From Companilactobacillus insicii (GTDB lineage Bacteria; Bacillota; Bacilli; Lactobacillales; Lactobacillaceae), in the NCBI RefSeq assembly GCF_003946015.1, contig NZ_RHNU01000004.1, positions 46,610-110,609 of the forward strand: 64,000 nucleotides of DNA. Direction: 5' to 3'. Positions 37,821 through 46,984 of this stretch are shown here, piece after piece (the first letter of the stretch is position 1; each line of letters starts with the position of its first letter). Under the pieces are notes generated by a model. It saw only the letters and a list, made by a program, of their open reading frames with translations. It did no database searches and had not been told where the DNA came from. Position numbers and translations under genes: made by a program.

Positions 37821-38468
37821 GTGATTCTTATTTATAAAGAAATCGCAGTAGAAAACTTTACAACTATTCCACAAGCCGTTCTAGCTGGTGCCAATAGAAT
37901 CGAATTGAACGACAACCTAGCTGTTGGAGGTACAACTCCAAGTACCGGTGTATTACAAGAAACAACTAAATATCTGCAAGAAAAATCCATTCCATTGGTA
38001 GAAATGATCCGTCCTCGTGGCGGCAACTTTGTGTATAACGACTTAGAACTCAAAATGATGGAAGCAGACCTATTTGAAGCACAAAAATTAGGTGTAGATG
38101 CTGTCGCATTTGGAGCTTTAACCATTACTGGAGAACTGGATGAGGATGCTATGGAACAATTAATTGCTGCTAGTTCAGGTATGCAAATAGTTTTCCACAT
38201 GGCCTTTGATGATATTCCTAATGAAAAGCAACATGATGCTATTGATTGGTTAGTGGAACATGATGTTGATCGTATTTTGACGCACGGTGGACCACTTAAT
38301 ATAGATATTCATGAAACACTAGATCATATCAAAGATACAATTAAATACGCTGATGGTAGGATTGATGTTCTACCTGGTGGCGGAGTTACTTATGAAAACT
38401 GCGATGAAATTGCTTCAAAACTTGATGTTAAAGAATTACATGGTACACGCTTAATTGACTTAGCATAA
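37821..38468 (+). CDS. cutC: CutC family protein
   Basis: A 215-residue TIM-barrel of the CutC family, named for copper homeostasis though its reaction is unsettled. Motifs are ENFTTIPQAVLAGANRIELNDNLAVGG, MIRPRGGNFVY, VDAVAFGALTITGELD and RILTHGG. The start is odd. The only canonical candidate is GTG 37821, which leaves almost no space after AAAGAA. An ATT at 37830 is well spaced from AGAAGTGAT and would give the family-typical N-terminus. The true start may therefore be non-canonical. Confidence 0.87.
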   Translation: MILIYKEIAVENFTTIPQAVLAGANRIELNDNLAVGGTTPSTGVLQETTKYLQEKSIPLVEMIRPRGGNFVYNDLELKMMEADLFEAQKLGVDAVAFGALTITGELDEDAMEQLIAASSGMQIVFHMAFDDIPNEKQHDAIDWLVEHDVDRILTHGGPLNIDIHETLDHIKDTIKYADGRIDVLPGGGVTYENCDEIASKLDVKELHGTRLIDLA

Positions 38469-38475
38469 TAAAGCA

Positions 38476-38507
38476 CAAAAAGTCGACTAATTAGTCGGCT
38501 TTTTTTA
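38476..38507. terminator. Bidirectional terminator between cutC and the aro operon
   Basis: A near-perfect palindrome AGTCGACTAATTAGTCGGCT with A and T runs on its two sides lies between the convergent cutC and aroK ends. It includes the last aroK codons and its TAA. Confidence 0.85.
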
Positions 38508-39279
38508 TTTGCATATTTTCTTTTTGAATCGAATTATTAAACAAAACACTCATAACTTCTTCAATCAATTCATCAGAGAGATTAATATCCTTTTGAAAAT
38601 CCTTCTTCAATTCTGATCTCATACGGTTCATTCGTCCACTTTGAACGACTGAAATATTATTGTGCTCTTTTATATCGGCAATTCTGTGAACAACATCAAA
38701 GCGCTGAGAAATCAAATCAAATATTTGTCGATCCAAGCTATCGATTTTACTGCGCAATGGTAATAGTTCGTTGTGATTCTTTTCAAATTCAACAATCTCA
38801 TTAGCAATTTTGATTGGAGATTTGTTAGTCGTTTCAATAGTTACATTAGCTAATTCTTGATAAAACTTTGCACGTCGATTCCAACAATTTTGCAAATCTA
38901 TCACCGACATGCTTTGTAATAAAGGTCGAATACTATCATTCGATAATCTATTCAAAATATTTGCCAAATTGGTCTTTAAAAATACAACTTGTGAACCTGA
39001 TTTTTTGATCAATTGACGATTGATATTTGATTCAACAACACCGCCACCAGTACTAATAATTCCAGAATAATTTAAATTACTTTTTAATACTTCAGTTTCT
39101 GCCCTACGAAAATCAGTTTCACCTTTTTGTTCCATAAATTTTTTAGGAGATAGCCCCATCTCATAAGCAAATTGCTCATCTAAATCTATCATTGGGCGGT
39201 TAGAAATATCTGCCAAGATATTCCCAACTGTAGTTTTACCGGCTCCCATGAAACCAATCAAAACAAGTGTATCAGTCAT
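38491..39279 (-). CDS. Shikimate kinase-chorismate mutase fusion
   Basis: A 262-residue bifunctional protein. Residues about 1-168 are shikimate kinase, with Walker A GFMGAGKTT (9-17), the shikimate-binding DLDEQF and RRAE, and GGGVV; it phosphorylates shikimate with ATP. Residues about 171-250 form an all-helical AroQ-type chorismate mutase: LRSKIDSLDRQIFDLISQRF with the conserved R176, R193 and K204 of the chorismate pocket. The mutase would convert chorismate to prephenate. I start at ATG 39279, which overlaps tyrA by 8 bases behind GTAGGTGA; an upstream GTG lies inside that site. It is the last gene of the operon. Confidence 0.9.
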   Translation of the reverse strand: MTDTLVLIGFMGAGKTTVGNILADISNRPMIDLDEQFAYEMGLSPKKFMEQKGETDFRRAETEVLKSNLNYSGIISTGGGVVESNINRQLIKKSGSQVVFLKTNLANILNRLSNDSIRPLLQSMSVIDLQNCWNRRAKFYQELANVTIETTNKSPIKIANEIVEFEKNHNELLPLRSKIDSLDRQIFDLISQRFDVVHRIADIKEHNNISVVQSGRMNRMRSELKKDFQKDINLSDELIEEVMSVLFNNSIQKENMQIKKAD

Positions 39280-40111
39280 GTAATTCACCTACTTTCTGTC
39301 GTATTATTTGAGATTTCTTAATTTTTTCACTTAATTCACTTAAATTTTTTTCGACTAAATCCTTTCGATATTGCTGTAAGGTAATAATAATTTGATCAAT
39401 TCCATCCACAATTGATTCGCTGTTGCTCATCAATATTTGCGACCACAACTCTGGATTGGATTGAGCAATCCTTGTAGTGTCAATAAATCCTCCGGCAACA
39501 TTTTTTTGCCAATTTAATTGATTCTCTGGCAAAGCCCCATCAATGGTATTAACTAATGCAAATGACATTACATGTGGCAGATCACTAATGCTAGTTACTA
39601 ATTTGTCGTGATCACTCGCAGTTATTGTTTGCACGCCACAACTTAGAGGTTCTAACAATTGAGTTACACGTCCAATCTTCGACTCATCACCTATTAGGAA
39701 AAATGGCTTGTTAATGAACATATTTTTATTACGATTGTCGATTCCACTATTGTCAGTACCAATCATAGGGTGTCCGCCAATAAAATTCTTCCACGTACCG
39801 GCAACTCCCATAATCTCAGATTTTGTGGAACCAATATCCATTACAATTGTTTCAGAGGATAGATCCATTCTTTTAAGGAGTTCAATATGAGATTTGATTA
39901 TCTTTATCGGACCAGCAAGAATTATTAAATCAGCTAATTTTATTTCTGGAGAATATGGATTAGTTATTTCATCCACAACACCATTCTCTACAGCTATCTG
40001 ACAAGTATGTTTATTGTTATCAATACCATAAACTTTAGTACTTGAGTCATTCAATTTTTCAGCGATTGAAGCTCCCATTGCCCCTAAACCATCTACAATA
40101 ATTGTTGTCAT
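39272..40111 (-). CDS. tyrA: Prephenate dehydrogenase
   Basis: A 279-residue enzyme that oxidatively decarboxylates prephenate to 4-hydroxyphenylpyruvate for tyrosine. The NAD-binding motif is VDGLGAMGASIAEKL (about 5-19), followed by DIGSTKSEIM and the substrate-side GGHPMIGTD. There is no ACT domain and no fused mutase; the mutase is in the next gene. It overlaps aroA by 4 bases. Confidence 0.94.
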   Translation of the reverse strand: MTTIIVDGLGAMGASIAEKLNDSSTKVYGIDNNKHTCQIAVENGVVDEITNPYSPEIKLADLIILAGPIKIIKSHIELLKRMDLSSETIVMDIGSTKSEIMGVAGTWKNFIGGHPMIGTDNSGIDNRNKNMFINKPFFLIGDESKIGRVTQLLEPLSCGVQTITASDHDKLVTSISDLPHVMSFALVNTIDGALPENQLNWQKNVAGGFIDTTRIAQSNPELWSQILMSNSESIVDGIDQIIITLQQYRKDLVEKNLSELSEKIKKSQIIRQKVGELHD

Positions 40112-41391
40112 TTTGCCACCACCCTTTCTAAATCAGAGAAAAATGTTGGGTATGAAATGCCTACAGAATCATCATCTTCCAAAATAACATTACCCTCAGT
40201 TATAAGTGCTGCAATTGCCAGCATCATAGCGATACGATGATCTTTATTGCTTGAAACATGTACATCATTTGAATGTAGTTTAGTTGGACCATATATAATG
40301 AATCCATCTTCTGTTGCTTGAATATTTGCTCCCAACTTGTTAAGTTCAGTAGTAACTGTCGTAATACGATTGCTCTCTTTAACCCTTAATTCGCTAGCAT
40401 CTTTAATAATAGTTCTTCCCTCAGCTTGAGTAGCTGCAAGAGCTAAAATTGGAATTTCATCAATACAAGTTGGAATAACTTTTCCACCAATATTCATTGC
40501 AGTCAACTGACTAAAATGAGGTTTAATATCAGCAACAATCTCTCCATCATCATTAACTCGTTTGATATCGATTTTGGCATTCATTTCCTGAAGAATTTTG
40601 ATAATACCGGACCTAGTAGGATTTAATCCAACATTTTTAATTGTTAAATTACTGTCCTTGACTAACAAACCAGCTACAATCCAAAAAGCAGCCGATGAAA
40701 TATCTCCAGGTACTGCAACATTTACTGAATGTAAATGTTGATCAGCAGGAATTGAAATTTCAGCCCCAGCAACTTCAATTTCCGCCCCAAACTGCTTAAG
40801 CATCACTTCGGTATGATTTCTCGTATTGAAGTTATCGATTATTGTCGTTTTAGAACCATTAACTATTCCTGCTAACATAACCGCGCTTTTAACTTGTGCA
40901 GAACCTACTTGCAACTCAAATTTTATTTCCTTATTCAATCTACTTCTATGAATGTTCATAGGTAATCTTCCATTGTTGCTCTCAATCTTGGCTCCAAAAG
41001 AATTCAAGGGCTTAGTTACTCGATCCATCGGTCGTTTTGATAGGCTATCATCACCAATTATCCTTGCATACAAACCAGCGCCGGAAATTAAACCTGTTAA
41101 TAACCTAGTAGATGTTCCTGAGTTACCCATATCTAAAACATTTTTAGGATCATGAAAGTTATCACCCCCCTTTCCGTTGATCTTTGTCACCCCAGCTTCA
41201 TTCCAAATATCTACTCCTAGATCAACCAATACTTGTTTAGTTGTATTCACGTCTGCTGAGTTTAGTAAGTTACTAACCGTCGTAATTCCAGTGGCCATAG
41301 CACCCAAAATCAAAGATCGATGGGAAATACTCTTGTCTCCGGGAACTGAAATAATTCCATTCAGAGATGGTACCTTATTTAATTTTTTCAT
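40108..41391 (-). CDS. aroA: 5-enolpyruvylshikimate-3-phosphate synthase
   Basis: A 427-residue EPSP synthase joining shikimate 3-phosphate and PEP. Motifs are PGDKSISHRSLILGAMATG near the N-terminus, DMGNSGTSTRLL (about 86-97), SKRPMDRVTKPL and the C-terminal DHRIAMMLAIAAL. The NSGTSTR loop, rather than a strict NAGTAMR, suggests a class II-like enzyme. It overlaps aroD by 17 bases. Confidence 0.96.
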   Translation of the reverse strand: MKKLNKVPSLNGIISVPGDKSISHRSLILGAMATGITTVSNLLNSADVNTTKQVLVDLGVDIWNEAGVTKINGKGGDNFHDPKNVLDMGNSGTSTRLLTGLISGAGLYARIIGDDSLSKRPMDRVTKPLNSFGAKIESNNGRLPMNIHRSRLNKEIKFELQVGSAQVKSAVMLAGIVNGSKTTIIDNFNTRNHTEVMLKQFGAEIEVAGAEISIPADQHLHSVNVAVPGDISSAAFWIVAGLLVKDSNLTIKNVGLNPTRSGIIKILQEMNAKIDIKRVNDDGEIVADIKPHFSQLTAMNIGGKVIPTCIDEIPILALAATQAEGRTIIKDASELRVKESNRITTVTTELNKLGANIQATEDGFIIYGPTKLHSNDVHVSSNKDHRIAMMLAIAALITEGNVILEDDDSVGISYPTFFSDLERVVAK

Positions 41392-42091
41392 GATTCTCCT
41401 CCAAAAAATATCTATTCAGTTCTTCAATTGTCGGTTGACCCGGAGCCGACAACTTACCCAAAGTTCCAAAAGTGAATTTAGATCCAAATTTAATACCTTT
41501 ATAACGACTAACATTTCCTAATTGACCCATACTAATTACAATGGCTGGTTTCACAACACTCTTAGTCAACTTCAAAACTCTAGTAACATCATTCTTGATC
41601 TGAGGCATAACGGCAACCTTAACAATATCTGCTCTACTTCTATCAATCGCGGAAATAATATTTTTCAAATCAGACGGTGTCTCGATGAAATTATGATACG
41701 AACCAATTACCTTTGTTTTATTCGATTTAGCAAAATCAATTAATCTTTCTACTTCATAAAATAATCTGTATTCAATATCAACCGCTTCTATACCTGATTT
41801 GATAGCGTTGATATAAATTTGTTCATAAAGAGTTTTATCGTATATTTTTTTACCACCTTCAGTACTTGTTCTCCAAGTTAAAATAATAGGTAGTTCACTG
41901 GTTTCATTTATCAAGTGAAAAGTATCAGGTGTCAACTCCCGTAGGTTTTTCCAATAATCAATACGTAGTTCAATCACATCAGCCGCTGATTGATTAGCCA
42001 ACGTTATAACGGACAAAGTATCTTGTAAGTCAGCTTCAACAATTGGAACTATTAAGTTAGGTCGTTGCTCATTAAGAATAATTTGTTTCAT
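41375..42091 (-). CDS. aroD: Type I 3-dehydroquinate dehydratase
   Basis: A 238-residue TIM-barrel that dehydrates 3-dehydroquinate to 3-dehydroshikimate through a Schiff base. ELRIDYW, the catalytic histidine in VIGSYHNFIETP and the lysine in DIVKVAVMPQ identify the type I enzyme. I start at ATG 42091 after GGGTGA; the GTG three codons earlier lies inside that ribosome binding site. It follows aroB by 13 bases. Confidence 0.95.
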   Translation of the reverse strand: MKQIILNEQRPNLIVPIVEADLQDTLSVITLANQSAADVIELRIDYWKNLRELTPDTFHLINETSELPIILTWRTSTEGGKKIYDKTLYEQIYINAIKSGIEAVDIEYRLFYEVERLIDFAKSNKTKVIGSYHNFIETPSDLKNIISAIDRSRADIVKVAVMPQIKNDVTRVLKLTKSVVKPAIVISMGQLGNVSRYKGIKFGSKFTFGTLGKLSAPGQPTIEELNRYFLEENHEKIK

Positions 42092-42104
42092 ATCGCTCAC
42101 CCTG

Positions 42105-43163
42105 TCAATTATTTAAAAGTTCAGGTACATCTTTTAGTGACTCTTTTACTATTATTGGTTTGCCAATTTTAGACAGCACAACTAGATTTAAATTTTTTCC
42201 ATCATTCTTTTTATCATTTTTTAAATGTTCAAAGAATTCAGTTGTTCCTATTAACGAAGAATCAGTTGGCAAACCAACTTCAGTTAATCTTGTGCTCAAT
42301 TTTTTAGTTATACCCTTTTCAGTCAAATTCATATCCTCAAAGTTTTTACTAATTTGTACCATTCCAATTGCTACTGCTTCACCATGCATGAGATTACCGT
42401 GTGCCATAAGTTCAATTGCATGCCCGAAAGTATGACCAAAGTTCAAAATTCGTCGTAAATTCTGTTCTTTCTCATCCTTCATCACAACGTTAGCTTTAAA
42501 TGCTATTGAACGATTAATCAATTCAGGAGCTTGCTTCAAAACATCTTCAGAACTGTGAATATTACCAGTCAACTTAAAAAATTCTTCTCCAACTAAGGCA
42601 CTGCATTTGACCACTTCACCATAACCTTCGATCAAGTTTCTTTGAGATAAGGTTTTCAAAAAATCTGGATCAATAATTACCAAGTCTGGTTGATGAAACG
42701 TGCCAATGATATTTTTCACTTCTCCCAAATCAACTGCTGTTTTTCCACCAACGCTGGAATCAACCATTGCCGTCAAGGACGTAGCAATTTGAATGAAAGA
42801 GATTCCACGCATATACAAACTTGCAACTAGTCCTGACAAGTCACCGACAACTCCACCACCAAGAGCTACAACACCATCTTTTCTAGTAAAATCAGCAGCT
42901 GCCATATCAGAAATAATTTTACCGACCATAGCTAAACTTTTGGAATTCTCACCTTCTGGAACTATCTCTATTAATATTTCAAAACCCGACCTTTTTAATT
43001 GAGTCGCAACATTATCAAGATAAAAATCAGCAACTTGCTTATCTGATATAAGAACAACTTTTCTCTTATTCCAAACTGATTCAACTAACGAACCAATCTC
43101 ATCATGTAATCCTGGTTTGATTTCAATATTGTACGTTTTGCTTGGTAAAGTTACGGTTATCAT
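42105..43163 (-). CDS. aroB: 3-dehydroquinate synthase
   Basis: A 352-residue NAD- and metal-dependent enzyme that cyclises DAHP to 3-dehydroquinate. Motifs are VPEGENSKSL, GGGVVGDLSGLVASLYMRG, IPTSL-like IATSLTAMVDSSVGGKTAVD and the metal-ligand region NFGHTFGHAIE. Length is typical. It lies 3 bases after the DAHP synthase gene. Confidence 0.97.
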   Translation of the reverse strand: MITVTLPSKTYNIEIKPGLHDEIGSLVESVWNKRKVVLISDKQVADFYLDNVATQLKRSGFEILIEIVPEGENSKSLAMVGKIISDMAAADFTRKDGVVALGGGVVGDLSGLVASLYMRGISFIQIATSLTAMVDSSVGGKTAVDLGEVKNIIGTFHQPDLVIIDPDFLKTLSQRNLIEGYGEVVKCSALVGEEFFKLTGNIHSSEDVLKQAPELINRSIAFKANVVMKDEKEQNLRRILNFGHTFGHAIELMAHGNLMHGEAVAIGMVQISKNFEDMNLTEKGITKKLSTRLTEVGLPTDSSLIGTTEFFEHLKNDKKNDGKNLNLVVLSKIGKPIIVKESLKDVPELLNN

Positions 43164-43166
43164 TTT

Positions 43167-44153
43167 TTACACTTCTTTCACTAAATCATGTACTTGGTCT
43201 GACAAGCTAGCTAAATGTTTAAATTGTTCTGGAGTCAGTGCTTGCTTTCCATCAACAAATGCTTGTTCTGGATGATCATGAATTTCTGTCATCAAGCCAT
43301 CGGCGCCAGCTGCAACTGCAGAAATTCCAATAGGTGTCACCAAATCCGATACACCTGCGGCATGTGATGAATCGGCAAGGATTGGGTAGTGAGTTAATTT
43401 TTTTAGTACAGGAATAGCTGAAACATCCATTGTGTTACGTGTGTATTTATTATCAAAAGTTCTAATTCCACGTTCCATCAACATAATCTGCGTGTTACCA
43501 CCGGCCGCAATGTATTCTGATGCATTTAATAAATCATCTATTGTCGCTGACATTCCACGTTTCAAAATAACAGGTTTACGTAATTTTCCTAGTGCTTTCA
43601 ACAAAGCAAAATTTTGCATATTACGAGTGCCGACTTGGAAAATATCAGTGTATTTATCAACTAGTTCAATATCTCTGGTATCCATAATTTCAGTTACCAT
43701 ATCCATATCCAGTGCATCAGCGGCAGCACGATGAGCTTTTAATCCTGTTTCTCCGTTGCCTTGGAATGTGTATGGATTAGTTCTAGGTTTGAATGAACCA
43801 CCACGCAACATAGTGCCACCAGCCTCTTTAACTGCGCGTCCCATTTTCAATACGTGTTCTGGTGATTCGATTGAATCTGGTCCAGCGATTTTGGTAAATG
43901 AACCATCACCAACTACACTATGCTTTGTCCGAATAACTGTATTCTCTGGATGAAATAATCTCGATGCTTGTATTGCTGCCGGATGTTTAGTAATAACTTC
44001 TTCAGCTTCAATTTCAAATGGTACATCGTCTAAATTATTAGCATGGGCAAATCCAATTCGATTGTTGTGTTGAAAAACATCTTTCAATCCAGCTTCTTTA
44101 GATTGTTCCATAATTTTATTAGCATTCTCAGTATTGTTAGTTACGATAATCAT
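43167..44153 (-). CDS. aroF: 3-deoxy-7-phosphoheptulonate (DAHP) synthase, type I-beta, with altered metal motif
   Basis: A 328-residue enzyme for the first committed step, PEP plus erythrose 4-phosphate. A small ferredoxin-like N-terminal domain (1-70) of the feedback-regulated type precedes the barrel. LRGGSFKPRTNPYTFQG, SSHAAG, TEIHDHPE and FVDGKQ match the family. The motif normally written GPCSVES reads GPDSIES, so the Cys metal ligand is Asp (D93); the other three likely ligands (His, Glu, Asp) remain. The codon is GAT, so a simple sequencing error from TGT is unlikely. It should feed aroB directly downstream. Confidence 0.93.
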   Translation of the reverse strand: MIIVTNNTENANKIMEQSKEAGLKDVFQHNNRIGFAHANNLDDVPFEIEAEEVITKHPAAIQASRLFHPENTVIRTKHSVVGDGSFTKIAGPDSIESPEHVLKMGRAVKEAGGTMLRGGSFKPRTNPYTFQGNGETGLKAHRAAADALDMDMVTEIMDTRDIELVDKYTDIFQVGTRNMQNFALLKALGKLRKPVILKRGMSATIDDLLNASEYIAAGGNTQIMLMERGIRTFDNKYTRNTMDVSAIPVLKKLTHYPILADSSHAAGVSDLVTPIGISAVAAGADGLMTEIHDHPEQAFVDGKQALTPEQFKHLASLSDQVHDLVKEV

Positions 44154-44175
44154 ATTAATTTCCTCATTTTCTTTT

Positions 44176-44976
44176 TTATTTTTTTACTACTTCATTCATT
44201 AATTCAATTGGAGCTTTTCTTTGGAACCAAACTTCAAAGCTCAAAGCACCTTGTGATACCAACATATCTAATCCATTTTTTGTTTTAAGTCCCGCTTCTT
44301 GAGCAAGTTTCAAGAATTCAGTTGGACGATCTCGATAAATAATATCAACAGCGGATCCGCCATTCATCAATTCAAAATCTAACTTGCTAAGGACACTGTG
44401 CTCATCTTGCATACCAACATTAGTTGCATTGATAACTAAATCCGTTTTTGGAAGAATCGACTCAATATCGCTCAAGTTTTCCAATTCAATATTCATTATT
44501 TTTTTAATTTCTTCAGAATGTTGACTGAATCTAATACTCTTATGATTAAAGATATGCACCGTTACATTATCAGGTTTCGATAATAGGATGGATTTAGCTG
44601 CACCACCAGATCCAATTAGAGCTACCGTTTTAGGATCAGATTTAATTGTCTTCCAAAATCCTTCACCATCTGTCGAATGTCCGATCCATTTGCCATTAAC
44701 ATTTTCGACCGTATTCACCGATTGCAATTTTTTAGCCGTATCATCCAAATCATCAAGATATTTGATGATTTTTTTCTTAAACGGCATTGTTACATTAAAA
44801 CCTTGAATGTTTAAATTTTTCAACTGCTCAACTTTGCTGTCTAACAATTCAGTTGGAAATTCAAATGCCTGATATTTAGCATTGATATTAAGCTTCTTCA
44901 TAGCGGTGTTATGCATCCGTGGTGATTTAGAATGCATCGCTGGAAACCCAATCAATCCATATAACTGTTGTTTCAT
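44176..44976 (-). CDS. aroE: Shikimate dehydrogenase
   Basis: A 266-residue NADPH enzyme that reduces 3-dehydroshikimate. The substrate site is SKSPRMHN and NVTMPFKKK (catalytic Lys), with STDGEGFW; the Rossmann motif is ALIGSGGAAKS (about 120-130). The usual hydrophobic-His in NVTxPHK is Phe here, a conservative change seen in some homologues. I start at ATG 44976 behind AAGTGGAG, with the GTG of a longer frame inside the site. It lies 16 bases after tkt. Confidence 0.95.
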   Translation of the reverse strand: MKQQLYGLIGFPAMHSKSPRMHNTAMKKLNINAKYQAFEFPTELLDSKVEQLKNLNIQGFNVTMPFKKKIIKYLDDLDDTAKKLQSVNTVENVNGKWIGHSTDGEGFWKTIKSDPKTVALIGSGGAAKSILLSKPDNVTVHIFNHKSIRFSQHSEEIKKIMNIELENLSDIESILPKTDLVINATNVGMQDEHSVLSKLDFELMNGGSAVDIIYRDRPTEFLKLAQEAGLKTKNGLDMLVSQGALSFEVWFQRKAPIELMNEVVKK

Positions 44977-44992
44977 AATCTCCACTTCCTTA

Positions 44993-46966
44993 TTAAGATG
45001 CCAAACGCTTACGATTACTCATGACCATTTTTTCTACCTCACTAACAACATCTTCAACCGTGAAATTAAACACGCTCTCAACATCGGTTTCATCACCGGA
45101 TCTACCAAAACTATCCATGCCAATAATGTCGCCATCTAATCCGACTAAATTAGCCCAGCCTAATGAACTACCCATTCCAATTGCAATTCGACATCGTTGA
45201 TTATCTGGCAGAACACTATCACGATATGAAGCTGCCTGATTCATAAAAATGTCTTGATTAGGAATAGAAACAACTCTGACATGAACACCATTTGTAGCCA
45301 ATTGATTTTGCACTTCACGTGCCAATGGTAATTCAGTACCATTAGCCATCAATATTGCTGAAAGTTGTCCATGTTCGAATGATGAAACATAACCTCCTCT
45401 GGATTGAAGAAGAATTGCGGAGTTATCAGTTTCTAATTCTTCAATATCTTGGCGACTGAGAATGATAACAGTTGGCTTGTCAGTAGATTCAATTGCTGTC
45501 TTCCAAGCAGCTACTATTTCATTAGGACTACCTGGTCTAATTACATTTAAATTAGGTATGCTTTGCAATCCTGCCATTTGCTCAACCGGCTGATGTGTTG
45601 GTCCATCAGAGCCAACCGCAATAGAATCGTGTGTCAAAACAAAAATTACTGGCAACTTCTGTAATGCACTAAGTCTGATTGCACCTTTCATGTAATCTGA
45701 AAAAACAGTAAAGGTCGAACCAAATACTTTAACTCCACCATGTAACGCCATACCATTCAAAATTGTAGCCATTCCAAATTCATGAACCCCAAAAGGAATA
45801 TTTCTTCCTAATGGATTATTTACATCAAACATTTCACCATTATCTATTTCAGTCTTAGTTGATGAAACTAAGTCAGCCGATCCACCAATCAAATTAGGAA
45901 TTTGTTCAGCAATTGAATTTAAAACTTCCTTACCAAAGACACGACCATTTTTCTTAGCACCAACTTCAAAGTGTGGCAGTTGATTTGCATTTAGCTTAAC
46001 CGGAGCAAATGATCTTAACAATTCTGAACGTTGATCGGAATTGTGTAATGATTCTTCCCAATTCAATCTAGCCTGATGACCACGATTTAAGACTTGCTTT
46101 CTGAAAGATTCTCTAACCGCATCAGGAACTTCGAAATCCTCATGATGCCAATCTAAGTTATCTTTCAACACTTCAATCTCTTCCCAACTTAGTGGTGCAC
46201 CATGAACTTTATTAGTACCTTCATTAGGAGTTCCACGACCAATGACGGTTCTAATTTCCACAAAACTTGGTCGATTAGATTTCTTCGCTGCGGTTATTGC
46301 TGTATCGATCTCATCAACATCTTCTCCATCCTCAACTAGGAAAGTATCAAATCCGTATGATTCAAATCGTTGTCTAACATTAGTTTTGAAAGAACGGTTT
46401 GTAGGACCATCAAGTGAAATATCATTAGAATCATACAGAACAACTAAACGATTAAGATTATTATTTCCAGCAAACTCTGACACTTCATGTGATACTCCTT
46501 CCATCAAATCTCCATCACCAACGATAACAAAAGTATCGTGTGACATTAGATCGCCAAATTGTGCTTCCAAACGCTTCTGAATCATTGCCATACCAATTCC
46601 CATTCCTAAACCTTGTCCAAGTGGACCGGTAGTGGCATCAACTCCAGGTACAATTCCAAATTCGGGATGACCTGGTGTCTTAGAACCAAGTTTTCTAAAT
46701 GCCTTCAAATCTTCAATCGATAAATCAAAACCTGCCAAATGCAAGAAACTGTATAGTAACGCTGATCCATGCCCTGCTGATAAAACCAAACGATCACGAT
46801 TGATCCATTTTGGAGAAGTTGGATCAACCACTAAATGACGAGTAGCTAATGTATATAATGTCGGTGCCAAATCAATTGCTATTCCTGGATGACCTGAACC
46901 AGCTCTAGTGATGGATTGCACTGCTAACATTTTCATGGTATTAATATTTTCTCTATCTTGTTTCAT
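44993..46966 (-). CDS. tkt: Transketolase
   Basis: A 657-residue thiamine-diphosphate enzyme. GDGDLMEGVSHEVSEFAGNN is the cofactor motif (about 155-174), SAGHGSALLYSFLHLAG and GHPEFGIVPGVDATTGPLGQG are N-terminal signatures, and THDSIAVGSDGPTHQPVEQ lies in the pyrimidine domain. It interconverts pentose and triose/hexose phosphates and can supply erythrose 4-phosphate. Its placement between aroC and aroE points to a dedicated precursor supply for the shikimate route; a housekeeping copy elsewhere is likely but not visible. Confidence 0.96.
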   Translation of the reverse strand: MKQDRENINTMKMLAVQSITRAGSGHPGIAIDLAPTLYTLATRHLVVDPTSPKWINRDRLVLSAGHGSALLYSFLHLAGFDLSIEDLKAFRKLGSKTPGHPEFGIVPGVDATTGPLGQGLGMGIGMAMIQKRLEAQFGDLMSHDTFVIVGDGDLMEGVSHEVSEFAGNNNLNRLVVLYDSNDISLDGPTNRSFKTNVRQRFESYGFDTFLVEDGEDVDEIDTAITAAKKSNRPSFVEIRTVIGRGTPNEGTNKVHGAPLSWEEIEVLKDNLDWHHEDFEVPDAVRESFRKQVLNRGHQARLNWEESLHNSDQRSELLRSFAPVKLNANQLPHFEVGAKKNGRVFGKEVLNSIAEQIPNLIGGSADLVSSTKTEIDNGEMFDVNNPLGRNIPFGVHEFGMATILNGMALHGGVKVFGSTFTVFSDYMKGAIRLSALQKLPVIFVLTHDSIAVGSDGPTHQPVEQMAGLQSIPNLNVIRPGSPNEIVAAWKTAIESTDKPTVIILSRQDIEELETDNSAILLQSRGGYVSSFEHGQLSAILMANGTELPLAREVQNQLATNGVHVRVVSIPNQDIFMNQAASYRDSVLPDNQRCRIAIGMGSSLGWANLVGLDGDIIGMDSFGRSGDETDVESVFNFTVEDVVSEVEKMVMSNRKRLAS

Positions 46967-46984
46967 AATATTTTCCTTCTCTAT

